64,000 bases of DNA from positions 26,817,001 to 26,881,000 of the forward strand of contig NC_092591.1 in assembly GCF_047663525.1 (NCBI RefSeq), read 5' to 3'. Below are positions 1-12,286 of this stretch, one piece after another. The position numbers and the translations under genes are program-made. This DNA comes from Anas platyrhynchos. Taxonomy: Eukaryota > Chordata > Aves > Anseriformes > Anatidae. Position 1 is the stretch's first letter, and every line of letters begins with the position of its first letter. The notes beneath the pieces were generated by a model that had not been told where the DNA came from, did no database searches, and saw only the letters and a program-made list of their open reading frames with translations.

Positions 1-3000
1 AGGCTCCCTCTGCCCTTAGCCCATATTTTCTCTTCAGCTCTCTGAAGGGCGATGAGCCTAGTGAGGATCTGCAAGCAGAGGCAATGCTAGCCAGTGATGA
101 GAAAGCTAATTAAGCATAGAAGGTTACAGCAAATTGTGCCATGGCATCAGGTATGATACTTGTCTGATAATGCACTGCTAGATGTATCTTCCATGCTGCG
201 GCTTAGCTGTGAGGGTTAATGTGTGTTTTGAGTTGTGCTTCAGGGATTCCTATGGCTGAGCATGACATCCATTTTTCATGATGAAGCTGCAGTAACACGA
301 TGCCAGTGGGACAGCTCTATATGTGTCTGAAGAGAACTGGAGCATCCTGATGGGTTGTGAGTAATGCTATATCTGTAGTTGTAATGTTCAGTGGGTGCAC
401 AGAACCAATCTTTTTTGGCTGTTTGCACATATTTAATTCATTATAATAACTCAAAATGCAACCACTTTGATGCTCTGTCCCTGTGACCAATTCTTTAATT
501 GGGTTAACATTACTACAAACATGGTATTACATGAGAATCTTGGCTTTAAAATAAGTTTATGAAGAGCACTTGGAATTTTAAGTATGAAATTTGACTTTAG
601 GTGACTACTGTCAGTAGATGGAATACCCTGTACGCTGATATGGGGAGTTTAGCTCTCTGAAATTGAGATTTGCTTATCTGCATTTCTACTTCTAGGGACA
701 TGTGTTCCACATTTCCTTGCATACACCAAACCCATTTTAAAATGATAGTCAAGATCCTTATGCATTGTCTTGATTGAGGAAGCTAGAAGGTTGAGAAAAG
801 ACTCATAATTGCAAGGTCTACCAAGACTCACAATTCGGTGGGACTGAATTCAGAGCTGTACAAAATGCAAGACCAGAAAGGACCTGTGGCCAAATTCCTT
901 CAAAACTGTCATGCCAAAATGAGCAGCTATTCTACAGTTGGCTGCAGGCACTAGTCCTGATGGAGAACACGGGCTCTCCTTCCCCAACTAAAATGGCCTT
1001 TGTGTCAGCCCAGGGTTCCTCACTAGGAAAATGCACACTCCTCCAAGAGTGTGCTGCCTCAGTTCTTTGGTGCAATAGGGCATATTCCAACATCGAAATT
1101 TTGGAAAGAGTAATTCTCAAGGAATGCATTTCCTTATCATTTAATTGATTTTAATAAAATAGCTCCAAAGAACCAGCATGGGCATTTTTTTTTCCCCACA
1201 ATGTAATTTTTATTAGTAATTTATTCAGCCTAGCAGATGCCAACATGCAAACTATGCAAAGAGCAAATCTCTTTCTCCAAGTGTAAATATTTACTGATCA
1301 TAGTCAATGGTATTTAGTACTCTGCAAACATATTGTCAACAGTTCTATCCAGACTCTTCCCTAATTGCAGCTTGAGAGTTGGCAGAGGCATGTCCTCTGT
1401 GAAAAGATGGCTACAGGAAGGGAAGAAAAAAAAAAAAAAAGGAAAGAAAAAAAATATGATAACAGGCTAAATAGGTTGTTGGCTTAATTTGATTGGAGTT
1501 ATACCAGAAGTGAATATAGCGCAAGTTAAACTCTGGTGCAGGAGCCACACAAAGAGTTGGAAGGATGATCCCTGTGCCTCTAGAGGGACTACTCTCCCCC
1601 AGCAGACCATGGGCCTGTCTTGGCACTGCTCTAAAAGGGACTTTACAGTGTAGGGTAGGAAGGTTCAACCTTCCACCTGCTTGAAGGGATGTAGTTCCAC
1701 TCCTTAGACATAGAAAGAGATGAAGGACTATTTGCATTGCCTCAACTGGCTACGTTTATCTGAGCAGTCCAAAAGAGCAAATATTTGCTATCCCACCCAC
1801 CATCTGTTCTGGAAATGAGACTTTATTTTTTAAACACAGACCTGCCTTTTGTTTGCTAGCTGTCAGCACAAAACCCTGCATGGGTTAATGTCTGGAACAT
1901 AGCTCGGCTATACTGGAGCCACTTCTACTTAAACTAATATCCGAAAATCTCCTTTACTGCACCTCCAGCCCAATCCCCTTTGATGCCATTTCATTACATC
2001 CCATAATCTCTACTCTCCCAACAGCCTCGAATAAATACAAACCAACTGAAAGATAAACAGTGGCTTAGACCTCATTTATATTCTATGAAAACCTCGTATT
2101 GCCTGCATGTCTTAGCACCCCAGCTTTTCACACAAGGCGTGTAAAGTTGCAAAGATCTTTAAACACCTTTCAAAACGATGTCCTCTGGGAGCCCGAACAG
2201 CAGACATTCCCCGTGCATCACAGGGAGAGAGATGAGCAGGGCATGTTCATGACATCACGTTCTCTTTGTTTAGGTGATTATGGCTTTACTGTAGTACCTT
2301 TATTTTCCCATTCCACATCTGGGCTTCTCCATGTGCATTTTCATTTATTTTTTTTCTCCTGAGACTGTTTCAGAAATGTGCTAGTTCCCCACCATGCTAA
2401 CCCAAGGGGTGTGAGCCCTCCTGCTTCACATTATTTGCTCCATCTTTGCACTTGGGCCTGTCAGACAATCTTTTTCTACAGCACACAGTCCTTCCCCCTG
2501 TTTTCAACCGTCTCTTCTAATTCCCCTGAATAGCAGAGGTTCTTCCTCCCTTTCTCCTTCTCTGGAAAGGAGGGGAGGGAGCATTTCAGTAGATGTCAGT
2601 ATCTTACATGAAAGATGGGATGATACATCTACACAACAGATGCAGGCAGACACGCTTTAAATTGAGTCCTTAATGTGGAGCTCTGTCTGGCTCTGCATTT
2701 TGTCTACTTTTAATTATCTGATGGACTAGGGTATAAATTCCTCCTCCTCATCACTCATTTCTAAAAGCAAATTTCTGCGTTCTAAAATTACATCAGCATG
2801 TGTGAATGATTTCAGCATCGCTTTCATCTATGGCCAGATGAGCAGTAGCAGCTGAGATCCTACTTGAGGTAGCAAAAGCTCCTGTTTCACCTGTTCAATG
2901 TCACAATCACTATATAAAGCATCTCACAATATGGACTGTGCCTGTATACACAATGCTGTCACCTGCACTTTTTTTTTTTTTTTCTGAAGGCTCTTCTCTG

Positions 3001-3555
3001 GGCCATCTGGAAGCAACCCAAAGGTGCTGAATGTGTGCTTGATCTAAAATGGGTGCTCATGGCTTGAAGAAGTTCTGCTCCTTCTGTCGTTTTGTGGAGC
3101 TGGCTGCACGTTGCAGAATGCTGCTCTGACACACCTATTAGGTACGTATCCATCCGTACCGGTACACGCTGCAGTGCAGAAACGCTCCGAAGTCCCACTG
3201 CTGCTAGGGTTTGCCCTGATAACACACCAAAGCAGCTGCAGACTGGTGCTGTGCAAACCTTTGGCGTTGACAGAAACACCAAAAACGGCAAAATAACCAT
3301 TTATTATTGCAGGGTGTGTGTTACTGAGCTGTCAGCCCCAGCCTTTTTCTATCTAGTTTTTCCTTTCAGGGACAGTTGTGGACAACCAGCCCAGCCGCCC
3401 TTCCTTTACTCAACACAAAGCCTCCTGTGACGCTTGCTTGCAGAAAACGTGGGGAGAACGCATTGGTAATGAATTTGGTGTACCCAAAGACGCTCCTGCG
3501 GCAGCCCCCAGATGCAGCAGGAGTTTTCATGCTGTGGCACAAAGCTGCCCCTCCT
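1..3555. other. Upstream non-coding DNA, no gene seen
   Basis: Ordinary AT-rich non-coding sequence with stop codons in all frames and no reading frame that resembles a known protein. It contains short homopolymers (A near 1426-1440, T near 2969-2983) and a TATATAAA string at 2911-2918 with no other promoter context. In human, the DNA on this side of C11orf24 leads to LRP5 on the opposite strand; no LRP5 exon is recognisable here. Confidence 0.6.
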
Positions 3556-3904
3556 CAGCCGAGAGCCGGCCGGGGCACGAGCCTGACCCCCAGAAAACAG
3601 ACAGATCTCAACGCGCGGTGCACATTTGGGGTAATTTACGCGTGTTGACAGCAAAGGGGCATTTGTGGCCCTGCCCCGTGCGCAAACTGGAGCCGGGGGG
3701 GAGGCGAAAGGACGCTCACGCAGAGGGCGGAGGGAAACAACCCCCTCCTCCAGGCCCCTCCACCCTCCACTGGGCCCAGCCCCGCGCAACGCCATTTCCG
3801 CCCTCCCCTCGCCGTTTCCGGGGTGACCGGAGAGGATGGGGGCGTGCCCGGTGGGGCGTGGCGTATGAGCGGGGAGGCGGGGCTAAGCACGGACGGACCA
3901 ATGG

Positions 3905-3956
3905 GGAGCGGCGATGGGCGGGAGGGGCGGGGAGCGGCGATGGGCGGGAGGGGCGG
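3905..3956. repeat. Perfect 26-bp tandem duplication of GC boxes
   Basis: Two identical 26-bp units lie back to back (3905-3930 and 3931-3956). Each contains GGGCGGG and GGGGCGG Sp1/KLF-type boxes, and the CCAAT box sits directly upstream. The G-runs could also form a G-quadruplex on the + strand. Perfect identity in a CpG-rich region suggests a recent duplication. Confidence 0.9.
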
Positions 3957-3984
3957 GGCGCGGCGGCGGCACGTGGCGGGGCGC

Positions 3985-4058
3985 GGCGCCGCCCGGTTCC
4001 GCTCCTGCCCCGCGGGGGCCGCGCCGGTACCGGGCGTGCGGCCGCCGCCTGCGCCGGG
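3985..4058 (+). other. C11orf24: Putative non-coding first exon (5'UTR)
   Basis: The end of this exon is set by the donor GTAAGC at 4059. The start is a guess placed just downstream of the GC-box and E-box cluster. The segment has no in-frame start that could join the coding exons, and the natural initiator lies in the exon at 26252, so it would be entirely untranslated. A second good donor (GTAAGT at 4587) could define a longer or alternative first exon. cDNA evidence is needed to decide. Confidence 0.4.
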
Positions 4059-7000
4059 GTAAGCGGCACGCTGCGGGCGGGGGGGCACCGCGAGGGGGCG
4101 GGCAGCCCTACCGCCACCGCTTCTCCCCCGTCTCGCTTCTCCCGGTCCCGGTTCCCCTCTCCTCTCCCTCCCCTCCCGGTCCCGGCCCCCCCCAGCCCTT
4201 GTCCCGGTCCCGTTCCCAGCTCCGGGGGGTAACGGGGAGCACCCGGTGCCGCTGCACGCCCCGCAGCGGGAGGTGAGCAGCCCCGCCGTGATCCCCAATA
4301 GGCCCCTTTATTGGGGGGTGGGGTTGGGAACAGCCCCCCCGGTGCCCGCGGGGTGTCCGGTGGGCTTCGCGGCAGGGTGTCTGTCGTGGGGCTGGGGTCC
4401 TGAGCTGTGCAGCGCTGAAGTGGTGGGGAGGGAGGAGCCCCGTGTTGGCAGCGTGGTTAATAACCCTGACTGCACCCCAGGGCTCCCCGCAGCTCCTTCT
4501 ATTTCCCTCGGGGCCCTTTCAAAGATCCGGGGTCTGGGGCGCTTCCTGGTGGTGCCGCAGACACGCACAGAAAGTCTGGTGTCTGGGTAAGTGAGAGAGG
4601 CTGCACGGAATACAGATTGCCTGTGTGAGTGGCATCCCGCTCCGCGTGGAGGAATGAAGTGTTTTTCATCCTGTGCCCCATCGCTTACCCCAAGGAAATG
4701 TTTTCATTAGGTTTAACTGTGCCCTGGGCAGTGTTAGCATGATGCCACGAGACAGTAAGAACAAATCCTGTTCTTTGACCAGGCTCTTAAATGCAGCATC
4801 TGCCAGGGACATCCTGTTCCAGTGGTTCTTGTCCTGGTGGGTTTAGTGAATCCCTTAACTCGCCTCTCTCTGTCTCCAAACTTTGTCTTGTAGGACTGGC
4901 AACGAAAAATCCTGTGTCAGGATCCTATTGAGTAAGGTGCCTTGGCATCCAGCGTGTTAGCTGAATGAATCCCTGCCAGACTTGGTCATGCGACAGCACT
5001 CCGGCTTCCCGATAAAGTGAGTTAACCGACTGCTTGCCTAAGGAGCCACTATAGGAATGCTGACCCTCCCTGCCTGGAGCTAATCTGCGACCTTGCTGAT
5101 TGAGGTGAACTCCCTGATTCTGAGTACTTGGTGCCCTTTAGGCCTCTAAGGGGTTGTGGCTGATCAGTAGCTTTGAAAACTAGGCTCTAAGATGCATGTT
5201 GATGTCTCTCTCTCTCTCAAAAGTGCATACATTTATTTATTAATCTTACTTACCTATCATAATCATCCACTACTGTATATGTTAATGCAGTCTATTACAT
5301 GGCAACGGGTAATTTAGAAGGGATCTGTTCATTTTTATTATCTTTCGTGTCTATAACAGGTTAATGTGCTTGCTGTGCATGTTTGCTGCTTGGTTCTAGT
5401 TTAAATACTTTATATGCTTGTATATGCATGTGTCCTTTTTTGTACTTTCTTGGGGAAAAGTTTGGACTATGTGCCTCTGACTGTGTAGCTGCAGACATCT
5501 TTATTTTCTTGTTTTAGCTGTAAATTCCCTGTTGGGTTTATAAAACCATCTGCCAGAAAACAGGCCTTGCATCTGGCTATCTGCTATTGAAATTCTAATT
5601 GGAACCTCTGGGCAACCTGCAGCCTCAGCCTCCTAAATGGAGTCTCCTGGTGCAGACTTTTCAGAGGCAACGGAAGTAATTTGCAAGCAAAATTTCAAGC
5701 TTCAGTGATGAAAAATGCTCGTGCTGAAGGCCTGATAATGTACTTAAAGGCTCTGGCTGCATACCCTGGATTACAGGGTAGGTGCCTGTTTAAATGTAGT
5801 AGCTGACTTTTCAGGGTATGTGACTGACTAAATTTTCAAGGGACAATGTTGCAGGGATGTTAAGGAATGGAGATGTTTGTTTTAAGCAGTGTGTGCTGGA
5901 AACATCCAAAACTTTGCCTGAAAAAACTGTGCAGAATTGATTTGAGTCGAGTTTCTTGTCTCTTGCTTTGTTTTTTTTTTTGTTTGTTTTTTTTAAGACT
6001 TGGTTAAAACTTTTCTCCATGAGGCTTTTAGTGCATGCTTCCACTGACAGCTGCCTGCGCTTTAACGCGTAGCATTAACCTAGCATGTGTTCTGGGTAGT
6101 GTTATCCATGCTTGAACCACAGTTTCATAAATTGAAAGCACCATAAAGCAGGTCCAGCCAGAGTTTATGCCAGCATGCTGAAGTGAAAAATGATGAGGAA
6201 GCAGGAGGAATGAACTTGTTACTCGGCTGTGCACTCACAAACCAGAGGAGCATGTGCGTTGTCGTTGCTGCTTCTTCCTGGTTGATGTGTGCTCTAGGCT
6301 TGGAGTGGTGCTGCGCTGTTCAGAGCAGTTGCATCAGTGGGTGGGTGTCTTGCACGTGTTTCTTTCCCGGTCCTGATCTACATACGGAGATCTTTGACAT
6401 TGCCTGCGTGGGTGTGGGGAACAGCCACGCTCACATCCTTCTGCTCTGACCTGTTTCTGGCTTGGAGGCCTGCTCTCGGAGCTGGACCCCACACGTACGC
6501 ATGTTCAGGCACTGCTCGTGTCTGTTTTAATTTATCCTTCCCCTTTAATTGGTACTTTACATTTGATACACGCTCCTAATAGCAAGAACAATTATGCAAT
6601 AGGGAAGCTGAAGGAAAAAGCAGACAATTCACCAGTGCTTGCGTGCAGATCCTCAGCTGCAGTGAATTGTTACAGCTGCCTTGCAGAGCAGTGGCAATCC
6701 ACACCAGCTGACTGTTTGTCCTTTGAAGTGCTTAAATCAAGATCAGATGCCTTTCTGAAAGATGTTCGTGCTATTAACACGTAGCTGGTGCAAGGTTCAT
6801 TTATGTGGTAGGTGAGATAACTCCCCTCGGCAGGGGAGTTACTGGATGAAATTCCATGGCTTATGCTGCACAGGAAGCAAAACTGGGGGATCTTTGTGGC
6901 TTTTTTATTATATTTTTTTCCCTCCTACCCTTCAGATCTGTGACTCTCTAAACCACAAAAATGGAGTCAAAGGGAGGTAATTCTGTTGGAGCAATCTGAC

Positions 7001-7958
7001 TCAATACTGTGTGGGTAGTGTGTGGGGGCAAACGTTGATGTTCATGTCTTTTAGCCAGGCTGCCAGGACTGAGCAGCCAGCATGCTTTGTCTTCTGGTGC
7101 TGAGATGGGACACTGACTCACCAGCTGAAGGACTGGGAGAGCATTGTACTACTGCTGGATGCCTTCTGATGCTGTGCGCTCTTAGCTTAGTGAAGTTGCT
7201 TCCCTTCCTGGCTTCCAGCCTGTCCTCAAGGTGTAACCCTTTGTCATACCTGTACTGTCAATGTAATCCAGTACATTTGGATCTTGAATTACTCCCAAAG
7301 AGCTGTTGACCTTGTTGAATGGGAAGCCAAGAAGTCCTCTGAAATAAACTGCTGCATTCCTTTAGCCCATTCTGGCCTGCATGCAGTCTGCAAGCATTCA
7401 TTCCTTCTCTGTGAATTCCACTCAGAAATTCATGGAACTTGTGAATCTGGCGAGTTTGACAGCTGGGGTGTAAGGATGTTGCTGGAGCTGCAGGGACAGT
7501 AGTGATGCTGAAAATGAATGCAGGCAGAAGCTGAAGTGTGCTTTGGAAATGTCATTCACGGTTCCCCTAGCACTTGCTGCTGGCAATCCAAGAAGGCTGT
7601 CACAGAGGTAAGGCCCCAGGGTGCCTGCAGTAGGTTGTCCTTTCCCGGATTGGGAGCTGTCTCCTTGTAGCGTGGTGCAGGATCCCCCTCTTGCAGGGGT
7701 GTGAGGGTTTTAGGGTGATTTGTTCTTCGATTTGTGAAGTTACGACCTCAGGTCTTGGCTGTGTCATCGGCATGCCTTTCACTAGCCAGAACATGCCTTC
7801 CCAGTGCAATGCTGCGACTTCAGGTTTCTGAGTCTCTGCTCCCAGCCCCTTCGGTGCTGTTGCTTGGTGGCACAGTGGGTTGGGTTAGAACAAAATATCT
7901 GTTTTCAAAACACTCCTCTCTTTTCCTTCTTTCCATTACTGCATGTTCCTGTGAACAG

Positions 7959-8004
7959 ATAATCCAGGCTCTACCGACACGAGCAAGCGACAAGAACTGT
8001 GGAA
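7959..8004 (+). other. Candidate untranslated cassette exon
   Basis: A pyrimidine-rich tract and ACAG acceptor end at 7958, and a strong GTAAGT donor starts at 8005, bounding 46 nt. Such pairs occur by chance in a 22-kb intron, so this is only a candidate for an alternative 5'UTR exon. Confidence 0.12.
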
Positions 8005-11000
8005 GTAAGTGGGTTTTACAGCTCAGTGAAACCACCCGCTTGCCTCGCTGGTGTGGAGAGAGGGGTGAACGCTTAGCTGCCTGTGCTGTCTGGATTCCTT
8101 GTTGCTTCAGGTCTGTAGGCTTATTTGTGGAAACCCTGCATGTAGCTGATGGCTCTGCCGTGTGGTTACCCTGATCCTCACTGAAGTGAGGTTTCCTGCA
8201 GTCAGTTTTGAATGTCAGTCAGCGTAGGTGCCAATGCTTCTGGCAGTCTTCCACTACCTTTGTTTTTTCTCTGCTGTTGTGGGCTTTGCCTCCAGGATCA
8301 GATCTTGAATTCCAGCACTGAGGAGCGGGGGTGTCTCTGTGGTGACACCGAGCTGCTGCATGTCATCAGATGGGACAGGGCTGGAACAGGATCCTCCAGC
8401 TGCCTCTGCAGGGACTGCCTTGCTGTGGTGGGAGAGCTCATCTCGCTTCACGTAATGTGCTGTCCCTGTGACAAAGGACAGCCCAAGCCCGGATTTTCCA
8501 TCATGTCCTTTCCTCCAAGTTCAAATGATAACTTGCCAACTGTTTGGAGAGCACATTGGGGCACTTGTTAATTTTTCTTGTAGGAAAAGGTGGTATGAAG
8601 GAAGGAACTGAGGGCCGAGCACCAGCAGTGTGGATTCTCAGCTCGGTCCTTGTGCTGATGAGCTGAGCAAATCAAGTCACTTCATCGTTGCAGCAAAATC
8701 CTTCCTTCGTTCCCTAGCTGTCCAGATAGGCCTGCGTCCGCTTTAACTTATTTAGGATCGGGGCTATCTCTATGTGCATGCAGGCAGACTTGGGCTGTAG
8801 GCCTTGCTGAGTCCTTTAGGTAGATTGCTGTGTAGTACAAAGCACAACCACAAACGTTTGCCTTGCTGGGTAGGTAGGAGAGGCATCCTTGCACCAGTGG
8901 AGAGGAGGAAATGGAGGAAAAGATCATTGGGGTTGCCTTCCCTAAGCGCCAGCAGAATTGGTGCTCAGCCTGGACAACTGTTTTATGCAGTAGTTCAGCA
9001 AAACACTTGAGCATGCACTTCAGACAGAGGAGGTGCAAAAGTTTTAAGTTTGCCTTTTTAAAAAAATGGAGGGAGAAAAACAATTTGGTGAAATGAATGA
9101 ATATTCTCTTTGAATTTTGCGTGTATATTTGTGCTGGGTTTGTTTATTGAGCATAGGGAGAATTTGCACCACTTTAACTAAATCTGTGTTTAAATCCACT
9201 TAAGTTAAACTCCCAATACAACTTGTATGTGGAGACCAGGCTGAAATCTCATTAATTTTAATAGGATTAAGCATGTTCTTTTGGTGGGTCTTCTTCTCTA
9301 TCTTTCTTTGTCTGGCTTCTCTGTATTAAAAAGCAGGATAAACCTCTCTGCTCATCTATCTCTTTGTGCAAATGCTTTGACAGTCTCAGGGATATGGCTC
9401 TGGCTGCATACAGTAATTCTTCATGCTTTTTTTTTCTTCTGAGCTTTCAGCTGTAGTCCTTCTGTATCCAGGCTTTTTTTAGCTTTTGCTTCCCCTAAAG
9501 GCCCCAAAACTTCTGACAGCAAGTCATAGTTAAGTGTTAGCCTGGTAGGTTTCTACCCTCAAAATGATTTTTTTTCATGCCATCTGGACGGATCTGAAAC
9601 TGGTGTGGAACAAGTCCATTAGGAGAGGGAGAATTGGTTGAAGTTAGCAGGAACTGTGTCCAAATAAGCTAGGACAAAATTTGTACCGATTTGTGAACTG
9701 GGAATACGCTGAAGAACAGGCAATAAAGGACTTAATGCTATGAATGCAAACAGATTGAAGGGAAATACAGGGGATCTATTTAAAATCAAGTAAGCCATTA
9801 ATTGGAAAGGAGACTGTGTAATGCATTTGTGTTACCTGTTTACACTGAGAAATGAGGAAAGGAAGAATACATTTTCTTCTGAATCTAACTCTTGACTATT
9901 TTTTATGTGTGTAAGTATGTAAAAAACATTATAAGAAAACTTCCTTTCCCTCTCTTCAGAAAATATGAACCCTGCGGCAGGTTTTTCTGCTCATTCCTGC
10001 AATGCCCTTAATGACATTTTGTTTGTATATGCTCCCATACGAAAAGTAGACCCAGGCACTAAGCTGGATGTGAAGAGACAGGATTGATTTTCATTTCCAG
10101 CTCTGACTGCTTCCAGCTATAGGATCAACAGGAGACTGTTCAGTCTTCTCATGCCTCCTGTTTCTCCCAGTGAGATAAGGGAGGCTTGGTCAGTCTTACC
10201 TCCACTGTGTTCTTTTGAACCGATGCCCTGTTGCATTACGGACTGATAGGTGTTACAAAGGTTAAGCTGCTGTATGTGTGTCAGCAAAGCTGTGTGCAAA
10301 CTGTTGACATCATCAGCTTATCCTTTTGCTGGAAGAGTTAAACACCTTCCCCCTCTGACAGAAGTTACACTGAAGGGAGTGTTTGCCCTTCAGTTCCTAT
10401 ATCTAATCAAAAAGGAGAGCGTGTTGGAAAATGTCATGGAATAAACTTTCTTTCTTCCCCCAAACAACGAACAGGAGACTTACTGAGCAAGTTAAGGATG
10501 GGAGTGTCTGATGGTTGAGAAGCATCCAGTGATAAGGTCAAATTCCCAGTGTCAGAGCAAAGAGCATCCCCATTTACTTCCTAAATCTCTACAAACACTC
10601 TTCTGGATGCTAGTCTGATTGTTAATAAACAGAAAGTGTTGCTGTAAACTTTGTAATGCTTGTCTCAGCTGTGCTGATCAGGGTTTTTCCTTCTGAGACT
10701 AATTTTCTCTAAGGTTATGTCTGTTCTCTTGTTTCTAAAACTGTCCCAGCTGATCTATGAAAATGATGTTGTCACTAGGATTTCACAGTAATTAATGTGA
10801 ATCTTCATGTGTGTTTCTGTCACTCTTGGACCTGAAGAGGCTTTAATAAAGGAACTCTTTTTACCCCATAAATAGTGAGCAGGCCAAGAGCCCTTGGAGC
10901 ATTTCTGCGTGGCATCTGGTTGCATGACAGGATCTCCTCTTGCGTAGGGATGCCTCTCAGGTTAAGCTTGCTGCATCCCTTACTCCTTGCTAGATTCCTT

Positions 11001-12195
11001 ACCACAACAGATCCTTGGTTAGTGATTAATAGCTTGCTAAACTTTGCAGGCTTCGGTAAGATTATATCTTTGTTTGTGCACATCTAATCCTTAAACATAA
11101 ACCATCGAACAAGCCTGGGGCTAGGAGTGGATACAGCCACACGGAGGCTCCTTACCTCTTAATCAAGTGCATTTTGCAGTCTTGAATCTTAAGTCGCTGT
11201 CTTATTTACAATTAAGCTTTGTTAGATTGCAACACGTTAATAAATACATAACTGCTTCTCTCATATGAGTGAGGTGTATAGTTTCATCCACAACACCATC
11301 CTCAGAAGGAATAGCTGAATGAAAGAGTTTTAGAATAAAATCAAAAACGCCTGGCGGGGGGGCGGGTTGTTTTTCCTCTGCCTTGCAGCTGCAGGTTTCA
11401 ATACTGTTAGCAAGCTGTTCTTTCTGTGTTGTGTGTTCTACGCTTGGTCTCTGACCCCTCTGAAACTGGAAACAGATGTAATGCAAACTGTGGAGTGGGC
11501 AAGTAAGTGGTCCTCTGGGAGCTGACTGAGAACTGCAAATCCTTGTGCTAAATGAGCTCTTAGCTTGTTGCATGTCTTGGGGCAAATCCATTTATTTGCA
11601 GAGCAGTATTGAAATCAGCAGAGGTTCCTTCTGGATTTGAAGTATGTGCTCCAAAATTGTGATTCATGAGGTATATCCCACAGTGCACTCAAGCATTCAC
11701 GTTTACAGTTGCTGCTGCTCAACATACAGTGAATGCCATCCAGTGAACATATTTCATGTGTCCAATGGCAATGATTCATCTTTGTAAAGGATATCTGGAT
11801 GAAGGAGAGAATTTGTGAAACAAAATTCATGCGCATATTTATTGTAGTAATCTATTAGACATGGAAGAGATGGTGATGCAGGAGACCACAGGTGGTTTTA
11901 ATGTGCCTGTGTGTGTACATTACCTCTGTTGCCACCCTGACAGCAAGGTTGAGGTGAAGAAACTGAGTGAACAAAGATGTTAGGACTGAGTGTAAACAGT
12001 TTGCTTTCTATCTTGGCAAACTAATGTACAAATCCTGTTGTTAGACACAAATAAAAGATACTAGCATGAATGCTGTCAGGAAACTTAACTATTTCTACCA
12101 CTGTATTTCTGCCCCTATAAATGGCTTTTGTTACTGTAGCTTGGAAAGAGTTTGTAATGCCAGCTTAAAGCTAACAGTTCTATTTCTTTATACAG

Positions 12196-12286
12196 TTCCA
12201 GTAAAACACTGCATGCCCTTGACCTGTTGTTAGTACATCTGCTTTGCTCCTGCTGAAGACATCAATGGCTGAAGTCCTGTGTACAG
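12196..12286 (+). other. Candidate untranslated cassette exon
   Basis: The acceptor TTTCTTTATACAG ends at 12195 and an ACAG/GTGAGC donor starts at 12287, bounding 91 nt. No conserved coding content is seen. It could be an alternative leader exon or chance. Confidence 0.12.

Larger units (their letters stand above)
3560..4440 (+). promoter_or_regulatory. C11orf24: CpG island promoter, probably of C11orf24
   Basis: This is the only strongly GC- and CpG-rich stretch in the window. Visible sites, in order: a YY1-like CGCCATTT (3790-3797), an ETS-like TTCCGG (3816-3821), an ACCAATGG CCAAT box (CCAAT at 3898-3902), repeated GC boxes (GGGCGG/GGGGCGGGG) through 3905-3960, and a CACGTG E-box (3970-3975). 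There is no TATA box, which is usual for a housekeeping-type CpG promoter. Transcription probably starts just after the GC-box cluster, around 3980-4020, because a clean GTAAGC donor follows at 4059. Assignment to C11orf24 rests on orientation and on the absence of any other CpG island before the coding exons. The implied first intron is about 22 kb, so another transcript, or bidirectional use, remains possible. Confidence 0.6.

Noticed and set aside
2911..2918. TATATAAA as a promoter
   Set aside because: No other promoter elements, start site or downstream exon; such strings are common in AT-rich DNA.
3378..4298. Long Arg/Pro/Gly-rich open frames on both strands (up to 284 codons)
   Set aside because: High G+C removes stop codons; composition follows the CpG island, and both strands are open alike.
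7734..8174. 146-codon + strand frame
   Set aside because: Composition looks random, no splice or promoter context that would support coding.
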